This document shows, in pieces, positions 46,208 to 55,487 of a DNA stretch of 64,000 bases (position 1 is its first letter; each line of letters begins with the position of its first letter). The translations under genes were made by a program, and so were the position numbers. A model generated the notes under the pieces. It was not told the origin of the DNA. It saw nothing but the letters and a program-made list of their open reading frames with translations, and did no database searches. The stretch comes from Paludibacteraceae bacterium (GTDB taxonomy: Bacteria > Bacteroidota > Bacteroidia > Bacteroidales > Paludibacteraceae), in assembly GCA_017446585.1 (NCBI GenBank), contig JAFSQL010000010.1, positions 45,273-109,272 on the forward strand, written 5' to 3'.

Positions 46208-48280
46208 TTAAGAAATGGAAACACCATTATGCACATTCGTTCCGGGACGAACAAGGCAAATGGAGCCATCGGCATCCTGCGTAGAAAGCAACATACCTTG
46301 CGACTCAATCCCCTTGAGTTTGCGAGGTGCAAGGTTAGCGACAAAACAAACCTGCGTGCCGACCAACTTCTCCGGTTCTGGATACCATTGGGCTATGCCG
46401 CTGACAATGGTACGGGAACCCATGCCGTCATCTATGGTGAATTGCAGGAGTTTGTCCGCCTTTGGCACCTTGACACAAGCCGTCACGGTTCCCACGCGAA
46501 GATCAATCTTGTCAAATGCGTCATATTGAATCTCGGCTTTTACCGTCTGTGGCTTGAAGTTCTTGAGTTCCTCCGCAGCGGCGGCTTCAGCCAAAGCCTT
46601 ACGCTTGTTTTCCAAACGATCTATCTGTGGCTGAATGTCAGCGTCCTCAAGTTTGGAGAACAACAACGACACCTCCCCTATCTGATGTCCCGTCGTGACA
46701 AGATCCGTACGACCCAAATCAGCCCATTTCCAAGCGTCCGTCACACGCAACATCTGACGCAAATGTTCGGTCGAGAACGGCAGGAACGGCTGCATGGCGA
46801 TGGACAGATTGGCAGTGATTTGGAGAGCCACATACATGATGGTCTTGACACGCTCAGGATCTGTCTTCACCAATTTCCATGGCTCCATGTCCGCAAGATA
46901 CTTGTTACCAATGCGTGCGATGTTCATTGCCTCTTTTTGAGCGTCACGGAAGTGGAACGTGTCAAGCAAGCGGTCCATTTCCTTCTCGGCGGCTACCATA
47001 TCATCCAACGCCTGTTTGTCCGCCTCGGTCAACGTTCCAGCCGCAGGCACGACTCCTTCATAATACTTTTGGGTGAGAACCAATGCTCTATTCACGAAGT
47101 TGCCATAGACGGCGACGAGTTCATTGTTATTGCGGTTTTGGAAATCCTTCCATGTAAAATCGTTGTCCTTTGTTTCTGGCGCATTGGCGGTCAACACATA
47201 GCGCAACACGTCCTGTTTCCCCGGAAAGTCACGCAAGTAGTCGTTCATCCATACCGCCCAGTCGCGCGACGTTGAAATCTTATCGCCTTCGAGATTCAAG
47301 AACTCGTTGGCTGGCACATTGTCCGGAAGGACAAACGAACCCTCAGCCTTCAACATGCTCGGGAAGATGATGCAGTGGAAAACGATGTTATCCTTGCCTA
47401 TGAAGTGAACAATTCGCGTCTCCGGGTCCTTCCACCACGTCTCCCAGTCTCCCCACTTGTCGTGCTGCTCACGACAGAGGTCAATGGTATTGGAGATGTA
47501 ACCTATCGGAGCGTCAAACCAAACATAGAGAACCTTGCCCTCCGCTCCTTCGACAGGAACAGGAATACCCCAATCCAAATCGCGCGTCATGGCACGAGGT
47601 TGCAAGTCAAGGTCAAGCCACGATTTGCATTGACCGTAAACATTGCTGCGCCACTCCTTGTGTCCTTCCAGAATCCATTTGCGTAACCACTCCTGATAAT
47701 CTCCCAATGGCAAATACCAGTTCTTCGTCTCCTTAAGCACCGGTTTGCTGCCGGAAATAGTGCTGTGCGGATTGATAAGTTCTGACGGATCAAGCGACGT
47801 TCCGCACTTCTCGCATTGGTCGCCGTAGGCACCTTCATTGTGACAATGCGGACACTCGCCCACTATATATCGGTCTGCGAGAAAAGTCTTTGCCTCCTCG
47901 TCATAGTATTGCTTCGACGACTCTTCGGTCAACTTTCCGTCATCGTAGAGCTTACGAAAAAAATCGGCAGCGAACTTATGATGCGTGGCGGACGTGGTTC
48001 GCCCGTACACGTCAAACGAAATGCCAAATTCCTTGAATCCGTCCTTGATCATGTTATGAAAGCGGTCCACCACATCTTGAGGCGTGCAACCCTCCTTACG
48101 GGCGCGTATGGTGATAGGAACACCATGCTCGTCACTTCCGCCTATGAACATGACGTCAACGCCTTTCATTCGAAGATAGCGCACGTAGATGTCTGCTGGA
48201 ATATAAACGCCCGCCAAATGACCTATATGAACGGGTCCGTTTGCGTATGGGAGCGCGGAAGTAACTGTAACTCGCTTCAT
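46208..48280 (-). CDS. metG: Methionyl-tRNA synthetase
   Basis: Charges tRNA-Met. 690 aa from the ATG at 48280 ([15 protein letters not shown]); a 17-residue upstream extension from 48331 would cover the promoter region. HIGH-type motif PVHIGHLAG near residue 20, zinc-binding knuckle [18 protein letters not shown] (about 144-161, four cysteines), KMSKS equivalent [12 protein letters not shown], and a C-terminal tRNA-binding EMAP-like domain (about 585-690, [13 protein letters not shown]). The window also contains a tRNA-Met gene at 22.7 kb. Confidence 0.96.
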   Translation of the reverse strand: MKRVTVTSALPYANGPVHIGHLAGVYIPADIYVRYLRMKGVDVMFIGGSDEHGVPITIRARKEGCTPQDVVDRFHNMIKDGFKEFGISFDVYGRTTSATHHKFAADFFRKLYDDGKLTEESSKQYYDEEAKTFLADRYIVGECPHCHNEGAYGDQCEKCGTSLDPSELINPHSTISGSKPVLKETKNWYLPLGDYQEWLRKWILEGHKEWRSNVYGQCKSWLDLDLQPRAMTRDLDWGIPVPVEGAEGKVLYVWFDAPIGYISNTIDLCREQHDKWGDWETWWKDPETRIVHFIGKDNIVFHCIIFPSMLKAEGSFVLPDNVPANEFLNLEGDKISTSRDWAVWMNDYLRDFPGKQDVLRYVLTANAPETKDNDFTWKDFQNRNNNELVAVYGNFVNRALVLTQKYYEGVVPAAGTLTEADKQALDDMVAAEKEMDRLLDTFHFRDAQKEAMNIARIGNKYLADMEPWKLVKTDPERVKTIMYVALQITANLSIAMQPFLPFSTEHLRQMLRVTDAWKWADLGRTDLVTTGHQIGEVSLLFSKLEDADIQPQIDRLENKRKALAEAAAAEELKNFKPQTVKAEIQYDAFDKIDLRVGTVTACVKVPKADKLLQFTIDDGMGSRTIVSGIAQWYPEPEKLVGTQVCFVANLAPRKLKGIESQGMLLSTQDADGSICLVRPGTNVHNGVSIS

Positions 48281-48328
48281 TTTTTTTCTTATTTCAATGT
48301 ATTTTTTGACTGCTTTTTTAGGAGAGGA

Positions 48329-48336
48329 CAAAGGTA
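48329..48336 (-). promoter_or_regulatory. Candidate metG promoter
   Basis: TACCTTTG on the - strand, 49 bases before the metG start, with TTG (48359-48361) 22 bases upstream and inside the end of ispB. It could give metG its own transcript. Confidence 0.45.
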
Positions 48337-48343
48337 CGACTTT

Positions 48344-49324
48344 TTATTTGTCACGACGCAACACGAAGTCCAGAGCGTCAATGACCGATGTCTTGTAAAC
48401 ACTGTCCGGAAACGCTTCCAGAAGTGTCAACGCTTGTTTCTGATATTCCTCCATGATTCGGTAGGCGGCTGAAATGCCATCATGCGAACGAACGAAATCT
48501 ATGACCTGACGAACATCATCATCCGGCAACGACGACTGCTGAAAAAGAGCCTCCATCTTGCGTTTCTCCTCTTCTGAGGCGACACCAAGCGCGCAAATGA
48601 GAGGCTGCGTCACCTTGCGCTCGCGCACATCGTTGCCTATCGGCTTGCCTATGCGTTCCTCCGACCGCTCATAGTCAAAAATATCATCCTTGATTTGGAA
48701 GCACAAACCCAAGAGGTCACCAAACGCTCGCAGTTTCTCCGCCTGAGTCTCAGTGAACGACGAGGAAGTCAACGCCCCCGCCTCCATCGACGTGGAAAAC
48801 AATATCGCCGTTTTCTTTCGCAAAATCTCAACATACTGTCCTTGGGTCAATCGCAGATTGCCCGTTTGCTTCAGCTCCAGAATTTCACCTTCGCTCAAAT
48901 CCATTCCCAACCGGGCAAGCGCGCGTGACACCCGACGATTCGCCATCTCACTCACCAGGTCAAAAACACGAGCCAACACATAATCGCCTGACAGAACCGC
49001 CACCTTGTTGCCATAAACGGCATTCACCGACGGACGCCCGCGACGGACCGAAGCCTCATCAACAACGTCATCATGAAGTAGCGAACACGTGTGTAGCAAT
49101 TCAAGCACACGAGCGACATTATAAGTGACATCCGTCGGCTCGCCCGTCATCCTCGCCGCCAGAACGGTCAGAAGCGGACGCAACTGCTTACCCGTCGTCT
49201 CCTTCACCAACTGAAAAACCTGCCGCAGCAACCCGTTGTCAGTCTCAAACGACGAGTCAAAAACCCTTTGGAACCGACGCATGTCGTCCGCCACCACTGC
49301 TCGTATGTCATCAATTGTCTTCAT
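48344..49324 (-). CDS. ispB: Polyprenyl diphosphate synthase (IspB-like)
   Basis: Trans-prenyltransferase building the long isoprenoid side chain of quinones (menaquinone is likely). 326 aa. First aspartate-rich motif LLHDDVVDEASVRRG (DDxxD, about 79-83), second motif QIKDDIFDYERS (about 213-220). Product length depends on residues before the first motif and cannot be read safely; octaprenyl or similar is common for this group. Its start overlaps the end of lpxH by 14 bases. Confidence 0.93.
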   Translation of the reverse strand: MKTIDDIRAVVADDMRRFQRVFDSSFETDNGLLRQVFQLVKETTGKQLRPLLTVLAARMTGEPTDVTYNVARVLELLHTCSLLHDDVVDEASVRRGRPSVNAVYGNKVAVLSGDYVLARVFDLVSEMANRRVSRALARLGMDLSEGEILELKQTGNLRLTQGQYVEILRKKTAILFSTSMEAGALTSSSFTETQAEKLRAFGDLLGLCFQIKDDIFDYERSEERIGKPIGNDVRERKVTQPLICALGVASEEEKRKMEALFQQSSLPDDDVRQVIDFVRSHDGISAAYRIMEEYQKQALTLLEAFPDSVYKTSVIDALDFVLRRDK

Positions 49325-50072
49325 TACCTAACTCGTAGAGTTTGAAATCATGACCGTCAAACGTGGCGTACGAAAACGCCGAGAACCAGTCGCCAAGAAT
49401 AGCCATGCGCGCCCTTCGGAGTTGAAGGTCAAGCAGTATATGACGATGCCCGAAAACGTAATACTCAACATCCGGATGTGCCGCGCTGTGTTGCTTCGCA
49501 AACTGAACCAGCGGCTCCTTCTCCTCCCCCTTGTAGCCATAGTCACCATTGATGTCACCTATGCGATTGTGCCTGCTCCAAGCATGAGCAATGGACAGAC
49601 ACAGATAAGGGGGCAAGATTGAAAACAAAAACTGCAGGAAACGGTTATGAAAACAATTCTGGACAAGAAACATGTCCAACGAATGGTCATTCAGACCGTC
49701 ACCATGCGCCAAGAAGAAACGATGCCCCATGATGTCCATCGTCTCCCCCTTGCGATGCACAACGACCCCGCACTCCTTCTCAAGATAACCGAACGTCCAC
49801 AAGTCATGATTACCCGTGAAGAAATGAACCTCCACCCCCTTGTCCGTCAGTTCCGCCATCTTACCCAAGAAGCGCACGTGACCCTTTGGAACGACAAGAC
49901 GATATTCGAACCAGAAATCGAACATGTCACCAAGCAGATAAACGGCGCTTGCCTTATCTTTTATCGAATCCAAGAAATCGACCAACTTGCGCTCGTGGAC
50001 AATCGGATCTTCAATCGCCAACGAGCCCAAATGCGCGTCCGAAAGGAAATATGCCAGTTTCTTTTCCGCCAT
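49311..50072 (-). CDS. lpxH: UDP-2,3-diacylglucosamine diphosphatase LpxH-like
   Basis: Metallophosphoesterase of lipid A synthesis cleaving UDP-2,3-diacylglucosamine to lipid X and UMP. 253 aa. Metal-binding motifs: YFLSDAHLGS, LLGDMFDFWFEY, FTGNHDLW, AHGDGLN and YVFGHRHILLD, covering all five canonical blocks. FDFWFEYR is the LpxH-type segment separating it from general phosphoesterases. Its ATG directly follows the stop of the sufT gene with no gap, and its end overlaps ispB by 14 bases. Confidence 0.92.
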   Translation of the reverse strand: MAEKKLAYFLSDAHLGSLAIEDPIVHERKLVDFLDSIKDKASAVYLLGDMFDFWFEYRLVVPKGHVRFLGKMAELTDKGVEVHFFTGNHDLWTFGYLEKECGVVVHRKGETMDIMGHRFFLAHGDGLNDHSLDMFLVQNCFHNRFLQFLFSILPPYLCLSIAHAWSRHNRIGDINGDYGYKGEEKEPLVQFAKQHSAAHPDVEYYVFGHRHILLDLQLRRARMAILGDWFSAFSYATFDGHDFKLYELGNEDN

Positions 50073-50402
50073 CTACATCAAACCAAGTTCAAGTTTCGCC
50101 TCGTCGCTCATCATCTCACGATTCCATTCTGGCTCGTAAACAAGGTTCACCACCGCCTTCTTCACGCCCTCCACACCTTCGACTTTCGTCCTGACGTCAT
50201 CGAGTATGAAGTCCGCCATTGGGCACGAAGGAGCCGTGAACGTCATGTCTATCGTACACACCTCACCCTCCAAATCTATCTTATACACCAACCCCAAATC
50301 ATAGATGTTCACAGGTATCTCCGGGTCAAAAACCGTCTTCAGAACCTCCACAATCTTCTCCTCTCTCTCCTCCTTCTTTTCTATATCTATATCAATATCC
50401 AT
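50073..50402 (-). CDS. SufT / MIP18-family Fe-S assembly factor
   Basis: 109 aa of the DUF59 (MIP18) family, which helps mature iron-sulfur proteins. Acidic N-terminus (MDIDIDIEKKEE), then VFDPEIPVNIYDLGLVY, TIDMTFTAPSCPMADFI with the conserved cysteine, and AVVNLVYEPEWN. Placed between a thioesterase and lpxH in one unit. Together with mrp, sufE and sufS in this window it suggests a SUF-type assembly route, though the sufBCD genes are not here. Confidence 0.92.
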   Translation of the reverse strand: MDIDIDIEKKEEREEKIVEVLKTVFDPEIPVNIYDLGLVYKIDLEGEVCTIDMTFTAPSCPMADFILDDVRTKVEGVEGVKKAVVNLVYEPEWNREMMSDEAKLELGLM

Positions 50403-50417
50403 TTCCTCTTTTTTTCC

Positions 50418-50840
50418 TTATGATGGATTATTCTTTACTTCCTCGCTCAACTGCACCAGACGGTCAAACTCCTCGCAATGCGCAAGCCTTCCGTTGACGA
50501 CCGCCACCGTGTCTATCCGCGCGCGAATGCACATCTTCAAGTCCGGCAGACGATAAATGTCCTGATGAAAAACATACTTGAACCCCTCCTTGCACACGTT
50601 CAGACAACTACGGTAATAATCCCCCGGACGCAACGACTGCTTATAGTCTATCGACACCCGCGCCACCAATGCGTCCGTACCCTCATCATGAAGACGAGCG
50701 AACGACACGTCATACTTCTCCAAAAACTTATGCCTCGTGTGCTCCAGATAGTGCTGATAATTCGCGTTGTTCACAATGCCCTGCAAGTCGCACTCATAGT
50801 CGCGCACCTGATCGTCTCGCGTATACAGATATGCCTTCAT
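50418..50840 (-). CDS. Hot-dog acyl-CoA thioesterase (4HBT family)
   Basis: 140 aa, starting at the ATG at 50840 (MKAYLYTRDDQVRDYECD); a start five codons earlier at 50855 is possible. The active-site region DLQGIVNNANYQHYLEHTR has the D-x-x-G-x-V-x-x-x-x-Y pattern of 4-hydroxybenzoyl-CoA / YbgC-like thioesterases, with aspartate as the catalytic residue. Fifteen bases before sufT. The physiological acyl-CoA is unknown. Confidence 0.88.
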   Translation of the reverse strand: MKAYLYTRDDQVRDYECDLQGIVNNANYQHYLEHTRHKFLEKYDVSFARLHDEGTDALVARVSIDYKQSLRPGDYYRSCLNVCKEGFKYVFHQDIYRLPDLKMCIRARIDTVAVVNGRLAHCEEFDRLVQLSEEVKNNPS

Positions 50841-50867
50841 TCCTCCTCCTTTCAATTCTTTATTAGT

Positions 50868-51845
50868 TTAGAAAGCCGATGGCTTCAACCGCAAACCCGC
50901 CTTCTCATCCAGCCCGCACATCAAGTTCATATTCTGAACCGCCTGACCCGCAGCACCTTTCAGCAGATTGTCTATCGCCGACAACACCAACAACTTGTCC
51001 CCGTGCTTCTCTATCGACAGCAGACACTTGTTCGTGTTCACCACCTGCTTCAAATCTATCGCCGTCTCACTCACATGCGTGAACGCCGCCTCCGCATAAA
51101 AATCCCTGTACAACGCCAGAGCCTCCTCCGCAGTCAAATCGGTGGTCATATACACCGAAGCGAAAATTCCACGAGCGAAATCCCCGCGCACCGGAATAAA
51201 ATTCAGTTCCGTATTGAATCCTCCCGGTTGCAACTTATTCAGCGTCTGCCTTATCTCGTGCAAATGCTGATGCTCAAACGCCTTGTAAACGGAAATATTA
51301 TCAACGCGCCACGAGAAATGCGACGTCGCCTTCGGTTTCACACCTGCGCCCGTCGAACCCGTGATGGCCGTCACGTTCACCTCCCTCCGCAACAACCCCG
51401 CCTTCGCCAGTGGCAACAATGCCAACTGCAAACACGTCGCGAAACATCCAGGATTAGCCACGTGACGCGCCTGCTTGATTCTCTCACGCTGAAACTCAGG
51501 AAGGCCATACACGAAATCATTTCCCTCGCCATCCAGACGATAATCCTGCGTGAAGTCAACTATCCTTACGCCCTCCGGCACCTTCGTCTCCGACAGGAAC
51601 ACACGCGTCTCCCCATGCCCCATGCACGAAAACAACACGTCTATCTCATCCAACGGCAACTCGTCCGTGAACGTCATCTCCGTCTCACCCATCAACCCCT
51701 CATGAACGCTATAAAGCCTATTGCCAGCGTTGCTCTTCGAATTCACGAACACGATGTTCACATCCGGGTGATTCAACAACAAACGCAGCAACTCACCACC
51801 CGTGTAACCCGCGCCACCTACTATACCAACATTAACCTTCTTCAT
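50868..51845 (-). CDS. argC: N-acetyl-gamma-glutamyl-phosphate reductase
   Basis: Third step of arginine synthesis, NADPH-dependent. 325 aa. N-terminal GGAGYTGGELLRLLLNHP binds NADP, and the catalytic cysteine is in NPGCFAT (about residue 134). No other arg gene is adjacent, which is unusual because argC commonly sits in an arg operon in this phylum. The ATG start is the last triplet of a 14-bp tandem repeat that also encodes the C-terminus of TrmD. Confidence 0.95.
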   Translation of the reverse strand: MKKVNVGIVGGAGYTGGELLRLLLNHPDVNIVFVNSKSNAGNRLYSVHEGLMGETEMTFTDELPLDEIDVLFSCMGHGETRVFLSETKVPEGVRIVDFTQDYRLDGEGNDFVYGLPEFQRERIKQARHVANPGCFATCLQLALLPLAKAGLLRREVNVTAITGSTGAGVKPKATSHFSWRVDNISVYKAFEHQHLHEIRQTLNKLQPGGFNTELNFIPVRGDFARGIFASVYMTTDLTAEEALALYRDFYAEAAFTHVSETAIDLKQVVNTNKCLLSIEKHGDKLLVLSAIDNLLKGAAGQAVQNMNLMCGLDEKAGLRLKPSAF

Positions 51846-51876
51846 TGTTCATTATTCATTGTTCATTATTCATTGT
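51843..51876 (-). repeat. 14-bp tandem repeat spanning the trmD stop and argC start
   Basis: Two exact copies of CATTGTTCATTATT (51843-51856 and 51857-51870 on the + strand) and a partial third (51871-51876). Read on the - strand it encodes the last residues of TrmD (MNNEQ), supplies its TGA stop, and ends with the argC ATG. Confidence 0.9.
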
Positions 51877-52545
51877 CAACAACTCCGGCCGCAACCTCCG
51901 CGTCCGCTCCACGCTCTGCTCATAACGCCACTCCTCAATCCGCCGCTCATGCCCGCTCAGCAACACCTCCGGAACCCTCCACCCCCTGTACTCCGCCGGA
52001 CGAGTGTAAATCGGAGCCTCAACCATCCCGTCCTGAAAACTGTCTGTCAATGCGCTCTGCTCGTCACCCATCGCACCCGGCAACAAACGCACTACAGCGT
52101 CCGCCACCACCGCCGCCGGCAACTCGCCACCCGTCAACACATAATCACCTATCGACACCTCACGCGTCACCAAATGCTCTCTCACACGATAATCCACACC
52201 CTTATAATGACCGCACAGAATGATAATATTTTCCATCAGCGACAGACCATTCGCCATCCCCTGTGTGAATCGCTCCCCGTCGGGCGACATGAAGATGACC
52301 TCATCATAACGCCTCTCTCCCTTCAACTTCGTGATCAAACGATCTATCGGCTCCACCTGCATTACCATCCCCGCGCCGCCACCATACGGATAGTCATCCA
52401 CACGCCCCGTGCTCTTCACCGAATAGTCGCGCAGATTATGCACCACCACCTCAGCCACGCCCCTCTCCACCGCTCTCTTTATAATAGAGTGTGCGAAAGG
52501 ACCCTCCAGCAACTCCGGCATTACGCTAATGATATCTATCCGCAT
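51856..52545 (-). CDS. trmD: tRNA (guanine-N1-)-methyltransferase TrmD
   Basis: Methylates G37 in tRNAs to prevent frameshifting. 229 aa. SPOUT-family knot: [43 protein letters not shown], and [14 protein letters not shown], all diagnostic. The final residues LLTMNNEQ come from a short tandem repeat rather than the conserved protein, so the end may be recently extended. First gene of the - strand unit running to metG; 10 bases before argC. Confidence 0.95.
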   Translation of the reverse strand: MRIDIISVMPELLEGPFAHSIIKRAVERGVAEVVVHNLRDYSVKSTGRVDDYPYGGGAGMVMQVEPIDRLITKLKGERRYDEVIFMSPDGERFTQGMANGLSLMENIIILCGHYKGVDYRVREHLVTREVSIGDYVLTGGELPAAVVADAVVRLLPGAMGDEQSALTDSFQDGMVEAPIYTRPAEYRGWRVPEVLLSGHERRIEEWRYEQSVERTRRLRPELLTMNNEQ

Positions 52546-52562
52546 ACATCTTTTTTAACATG

Positions 52563-52590
52563 CAAAGTTAACGATTTATACGTATTTTTG
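52563..52590. promoter_or_regulatory. Divergent -7 elements between trmD and mrp
   Basis: TAACTTTG on the - strand (52563-52570) faces trmD and TATTTTTG on the + strand (52583-52590) faces mrp. Neither has a clean TTG about 19 bases upstream, but both are correctly placed before their genes. Confidence 0.45.
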
Positions 52591-52619
52591 CGGCGTTTTT
52601 GACAAAATCAACAATCCTA

Positions 52620-53669
52620 ATGACACTCTACCCCAAACTCATCACCGACGCCCTCTCCAAAGTCAAATACCCTGGCAACGGCAAGAACCTCGTCGAAGCC
52701 AACATGGTTGAAGACGACATCCGCATAGAAGGCATGAAAGTCTCTTTCAGCCTCATCTTCGAAAGGGAAACCGACCCATTCATCAAGAGCGTCGTCAAGA
52801 GTGCCGAAGCCGCCATCAAAACCTACGTCGGCAAGGAAGTGCAAATCGAAGGCAACATCGCCGTCAAAACCCGACAACAACCCAAACCCAAGGTGGACAC
52901 CATGGCGAACGTGAAACACATCATCGCCGTCTCCTCCGGCAAAGGCGGTGTCGGCAAGTCAACCGTCGCCTCCAATCTTGCCGTGGCACTTGCGAAGTTG
53001 GGCAAGAAAGTCGGACTCCTCGACGCTGACATCTTCGGCCCCTCCGCACCCAAAATGTTCGGCATCGAAGACCAACAACCTTTGGCGGAAGAGATTGATG
53101 GCACTCAATACATCCAACCTATCGAAAAATTTGGCGTGAAAATCCTTTCCATCGGCTTTTTTGTTGACCCAGGCAAAGCCCTGCTATGGCGTGGCGCCAT
53201 GGCAACCAGTGCCATTCGACAACTGACGGGCGAAGCCGCTTGGGGCGACCTCGACTACTTCATCATCGACATGCCTCCAGGCACAAGCGACATACACCTC
53301 ACACTCATCCAACAACTCAAAATCGACGGAGCGGTCATTGTCTCCACGCCACAAGAAGTCGCCCTCGCTGACGCTCGCAAAGGCATCGAAATGTTCACCA
53401 ACGACAAAGTCAACATCCCTATCCTCGGACTCGTCGAAAATATGGCTTGGTTCACACCTGCCGAACTGCCAGACAACAAATACTTCATCTTCGGCAAGGA
53501 AGGATGCAAAAAACTTGCTGAGGAAATGAACGTGCCATTACTGGCGCAAATACCATTGGTGCAAAGCATCTGCGAGAGCGGTGACGCGGGCACGCCTGCC
53601 GCCTTGAAACCCGACACCATCACAGGACAAGCTTACATGCAGTTGGCTGGCAAGGTGTTGATGAACTGA
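52620..53669 (+). CDS. mrp: Mrp/NBP35-type Fe-S carrier ATPase
   Basis: P-loop ATPase that carries and delivers iron-sulfur clusters. 349 aa from the ATG at 52620. N-terminal DUF59 domain (about 1-80), linker, then ATPase with SSGKGGVGKSTVASN at about 103 and LLDADIFGPS. The C-terminal region where family members carry the cluster-bridging CxxC pair reads ENMAWFTPAELPDNKY here, with no cysteine; the only cysteine close by is in KEGCKKL. I believe this change is shared by some Bacteroidota, but it leaves the cluster-binding mode open. The strand is strongly C-rich, opposite to the left end of the window. Confidence 0.92.
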   Translation: MTLYPKLITDALSKVKYPGNGKNLVEANMVEDDIRIEGMKVSFSLIFERETDPFIKSVVKSAEAAIKTYVGKEVQIEGNIAVKTRQQPKPKVDTMANVKHIIAVSSGKGGVGKSTVASNLAVALAKLGKKVGLLDADIFGPSAPKMFGIEDQQPLAEEIDGTQYIQPIEKFGVKILSIGFFVDPGKALLWRGAMATSAIRQLTGEAAWGDLDYFIIDMPPGTSDIHLTLIQQLKIDGAVIVSTPQEVALADARKGIEMFTNDKVNIPILGLVENMAWFTPAELPDNKYFIFGKEGCKKLAEEMNVPLLAQIPLVQSICESGDAGTPAALKPDTITGQAYMQLAGKVLMN

Positions 53670-53695
53670 TTCCTATAAAGAAAAAAACGAAGAAT

Positions 53696-55411
53696 ATGAT
53701 TTCGACAAAAAACATTAAAGGTGATTTATTTGGCGGCATTACCGCCGGAATCGTCGCCCTTCCGCTCGCCTTGGCGTTTGGCATTCAAGCCTTTGGCGGC
53801 GTGAACGCACCGGGTGCAAGTGCCATCGGTGCCTTAGCCGGTCTCATTGGTGCCACAATGTTGGGGTTCTTTGCTTCCCTGTTTGGCGGCACGCACTCAC
53901 AAATCAGCGGACCTACCGGCCCTATGACCGTCGTGACAGCATCCCTGATTACAGGCATGTGGACAACCTTCCAAACTCAGGGATTGCCTTTGGAACAAGC
54001 ACTGCCACAAATATTGATTTCTCTCTCTTTGGCAGGTGTGTTTTGCGGTCTGTTTCAAATCCTCTTTGGCATTCTGAAAATAGGAAAATACATTCGCTAC
54101 ATTCCTTATCCAGTTCTTTCCGGATTCATGTCTGGAATCGGTGTTCTGATTATTCTCCAACAAATCTACCCTCTAATTGGTTTGAAGTCACCATCGCTGG
54201 TGGTGGACATGGTTTTGCAATTTCCTGAACGGGTAGCAAGCGGCTTCTCGTTGTTGGCTTTGCTAATGGGACTTGGCACCATTGCCATCATCTATCTCTT
54301 CCCTCTGCTCACGAAGAAGATACCCGCCACGTTGGTAGCCTTGATTGTCATGACCGTCATCTCCATTGCCGTCGGTTTCCCTACGAACCTGACGATTGGT
54401 GAAATTCCATCGGGATTCCCACTTCCAGTCTTTCTCAAAGAAGGACTGGACCTCGGCAACGTGCAATGGGGATCAGCCATCATGGCGGCACTAATACCAG
54501 GACTTACCCTTGCTGGTTTGGGGTCTATTGACACCCTGCTCACCTCCATCGTGGCAGACAACATCACCAAGACAAAGCACAATAGCAACCAAGAACTGAT
54601 TGGTCAAGGTGTCGGCAATGCCATGGCGGGTTTGTTTTGTGGCATCTCGGGTGCCGGAGCCACCATGCGAACGGTGGTGAACGTGAAGAGTGGCGGACGT
54701 TCACAAATCTCTGGAATGACGCACTCACTCTTCCTTCTTGCCATTCTTTTGGGTTTAGGTTCAGTAGTTCGTTTTGTTCCTCTGTCCGTGCTTGCAGGCA
54801 TCTTGATTACCGTGGGTTGGGGCATCATAGACTTCAAAGGCTTCAAAGATCTGATAAGGATACCGCGTTCCGATGCCGCCGTGCTGCTTATAGTGCTATT
54901 TACAACCGTTTTCGTTGATTTGTTGACGGCTGTCGGTATCGGCATGGTAGTGGCATGTGTCCTTCTGATGAAACGAATGAGCGACTTGGTAGAAGGGAAC
55001 TATAGTTCAACAGAATTGTCCACCTTCGACAAAGAATCACCTTGGGATGATGAACACGGCTTGCCAGACGTAGCGAAACATAAGATTTACGTGCAACGAC
55101 TGAATGGTCCTATCTTTTTCGGAACGGTAACTGGCTTTCAGAAAACCATGGAAAGCGTTCCTGAGGATGCAAAAGTGGTCATCATTCGCATGAAGCGCGT
55201 TTCATTCATGGACCAAAGCGGCGTTTACGCAATGGAAAATGCAATCAAGGAACTCCAAGAACGAGGCGTGCACGTGATGATGACCATCATTCAACCTCAA
55301 CCAAGATACTTAATGGAGAAGATGCATGTCATCCCGAGTGTCTTAGCGCCAGAGAACACCTTCGACACTTTCGAGGCATGCACGGACGCCCTGAAAGCGG
55401 ACTTCAAATGA
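53696..55411 (+). CDS. SulP/SLC26 family anion transporter with STAS domain
   Basis: Inner-membrane anion transporter or symporter of 571 aa. Membrane region about 1-430 with 10-14 helices, beginning GDLFGGITAGIVALPLALAFG (the family entry helix), and GLGSIDTLLTSIVADNIT in the middle. The cytoplasmic STAS domain (about 450-560) includes FFGTVTGFQ and MKRVSFMDQSGVYAMENAI, typical of regulatory STAS folds. The substrate could be sulfate, bicarbonate or a dicarboxylate; no carbonic anhydrase or sulfate-assimilation gene is adjacent. Confidence 0.92.
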   Translation: MISTKNIKGDLFGGITAGIVALPLALAFGIQAFGGVNAPGASAIGALAGLIGATMLGFFASLFGGTHSQISGPTGPMTVVTASLITGMWTTFQTQGLPLEQALPQILISLSLAGVFCGLFQILFGILKIGKYIRYIPYPVLSGFMSGIGVLIILQQIYPLIGLKSPSLVVDMVLQFPERVASGFSLLALLMGLGTIAIIYLFPLLTKKIPATLVALIVMTVISIAVGFPTNLTIGEIPSGFPLPVFLKEGLDLGNVQWGSAIMAALIPGLTLAGLGSIDTLLTSIVADNITKTKHNSNQELIGQGVGNAMAGLFCGISGAGATMRTVVNVKSGGRSQISGMTHSLFLLAILLGLGSVVRFVPLSVLAGILITVGWGIIDFKGFKDLIRIPRSDAAVLLIVLFTTVFVDLLTAVGIGMVVACVLLMKRMSDLVEGNYSSTELSTFDKESPWDDEHGLPDVAKHKIYVQRLNGPIFFGTVTGFQKTMESVPEDAKVVIIRMKRVSFMDQSGVYAMENAIKELQERGVHVMMTIIQPQPRYLMEKMHVIPSVLAPENTFDTFEACTDALKADFK

Positions 55412-55429
55412 AAATAACAGAAAAGAATG

Positions 55430-55468
55430 AAGCGGTCTATAATTCCAACGAATCATAGACCGCTTTTT
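55430..55468 (+). terminator. Terminator of the SulP gene
   Basis: Perfect 11-bp stem (55430-55440 with 55455-55465), 14-base loop, followed by five T. It lies between convergent genes. Confidence 0.9.
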
Positions 55469-55487
55469 ATTTCCAGAAAAACACTAC

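Noticed and set aside
46061-47275. A 404-codon + strand open frame opposite metG and maoC
   Set aside because: It overlaps clear MetRS and MaoC coding sequence and has no recognisable motif; it is a shadow frame.
50478-52223. A 581-codon + strand open frame opposite the thioesterase, argC and trmD genes
   Set aside because: The - strand genes are well-identified proteins. The frame is rich in H, R, Q, T and P, has no domain, and arises because G-rich codons on the - strand leave few stops on the other strand.
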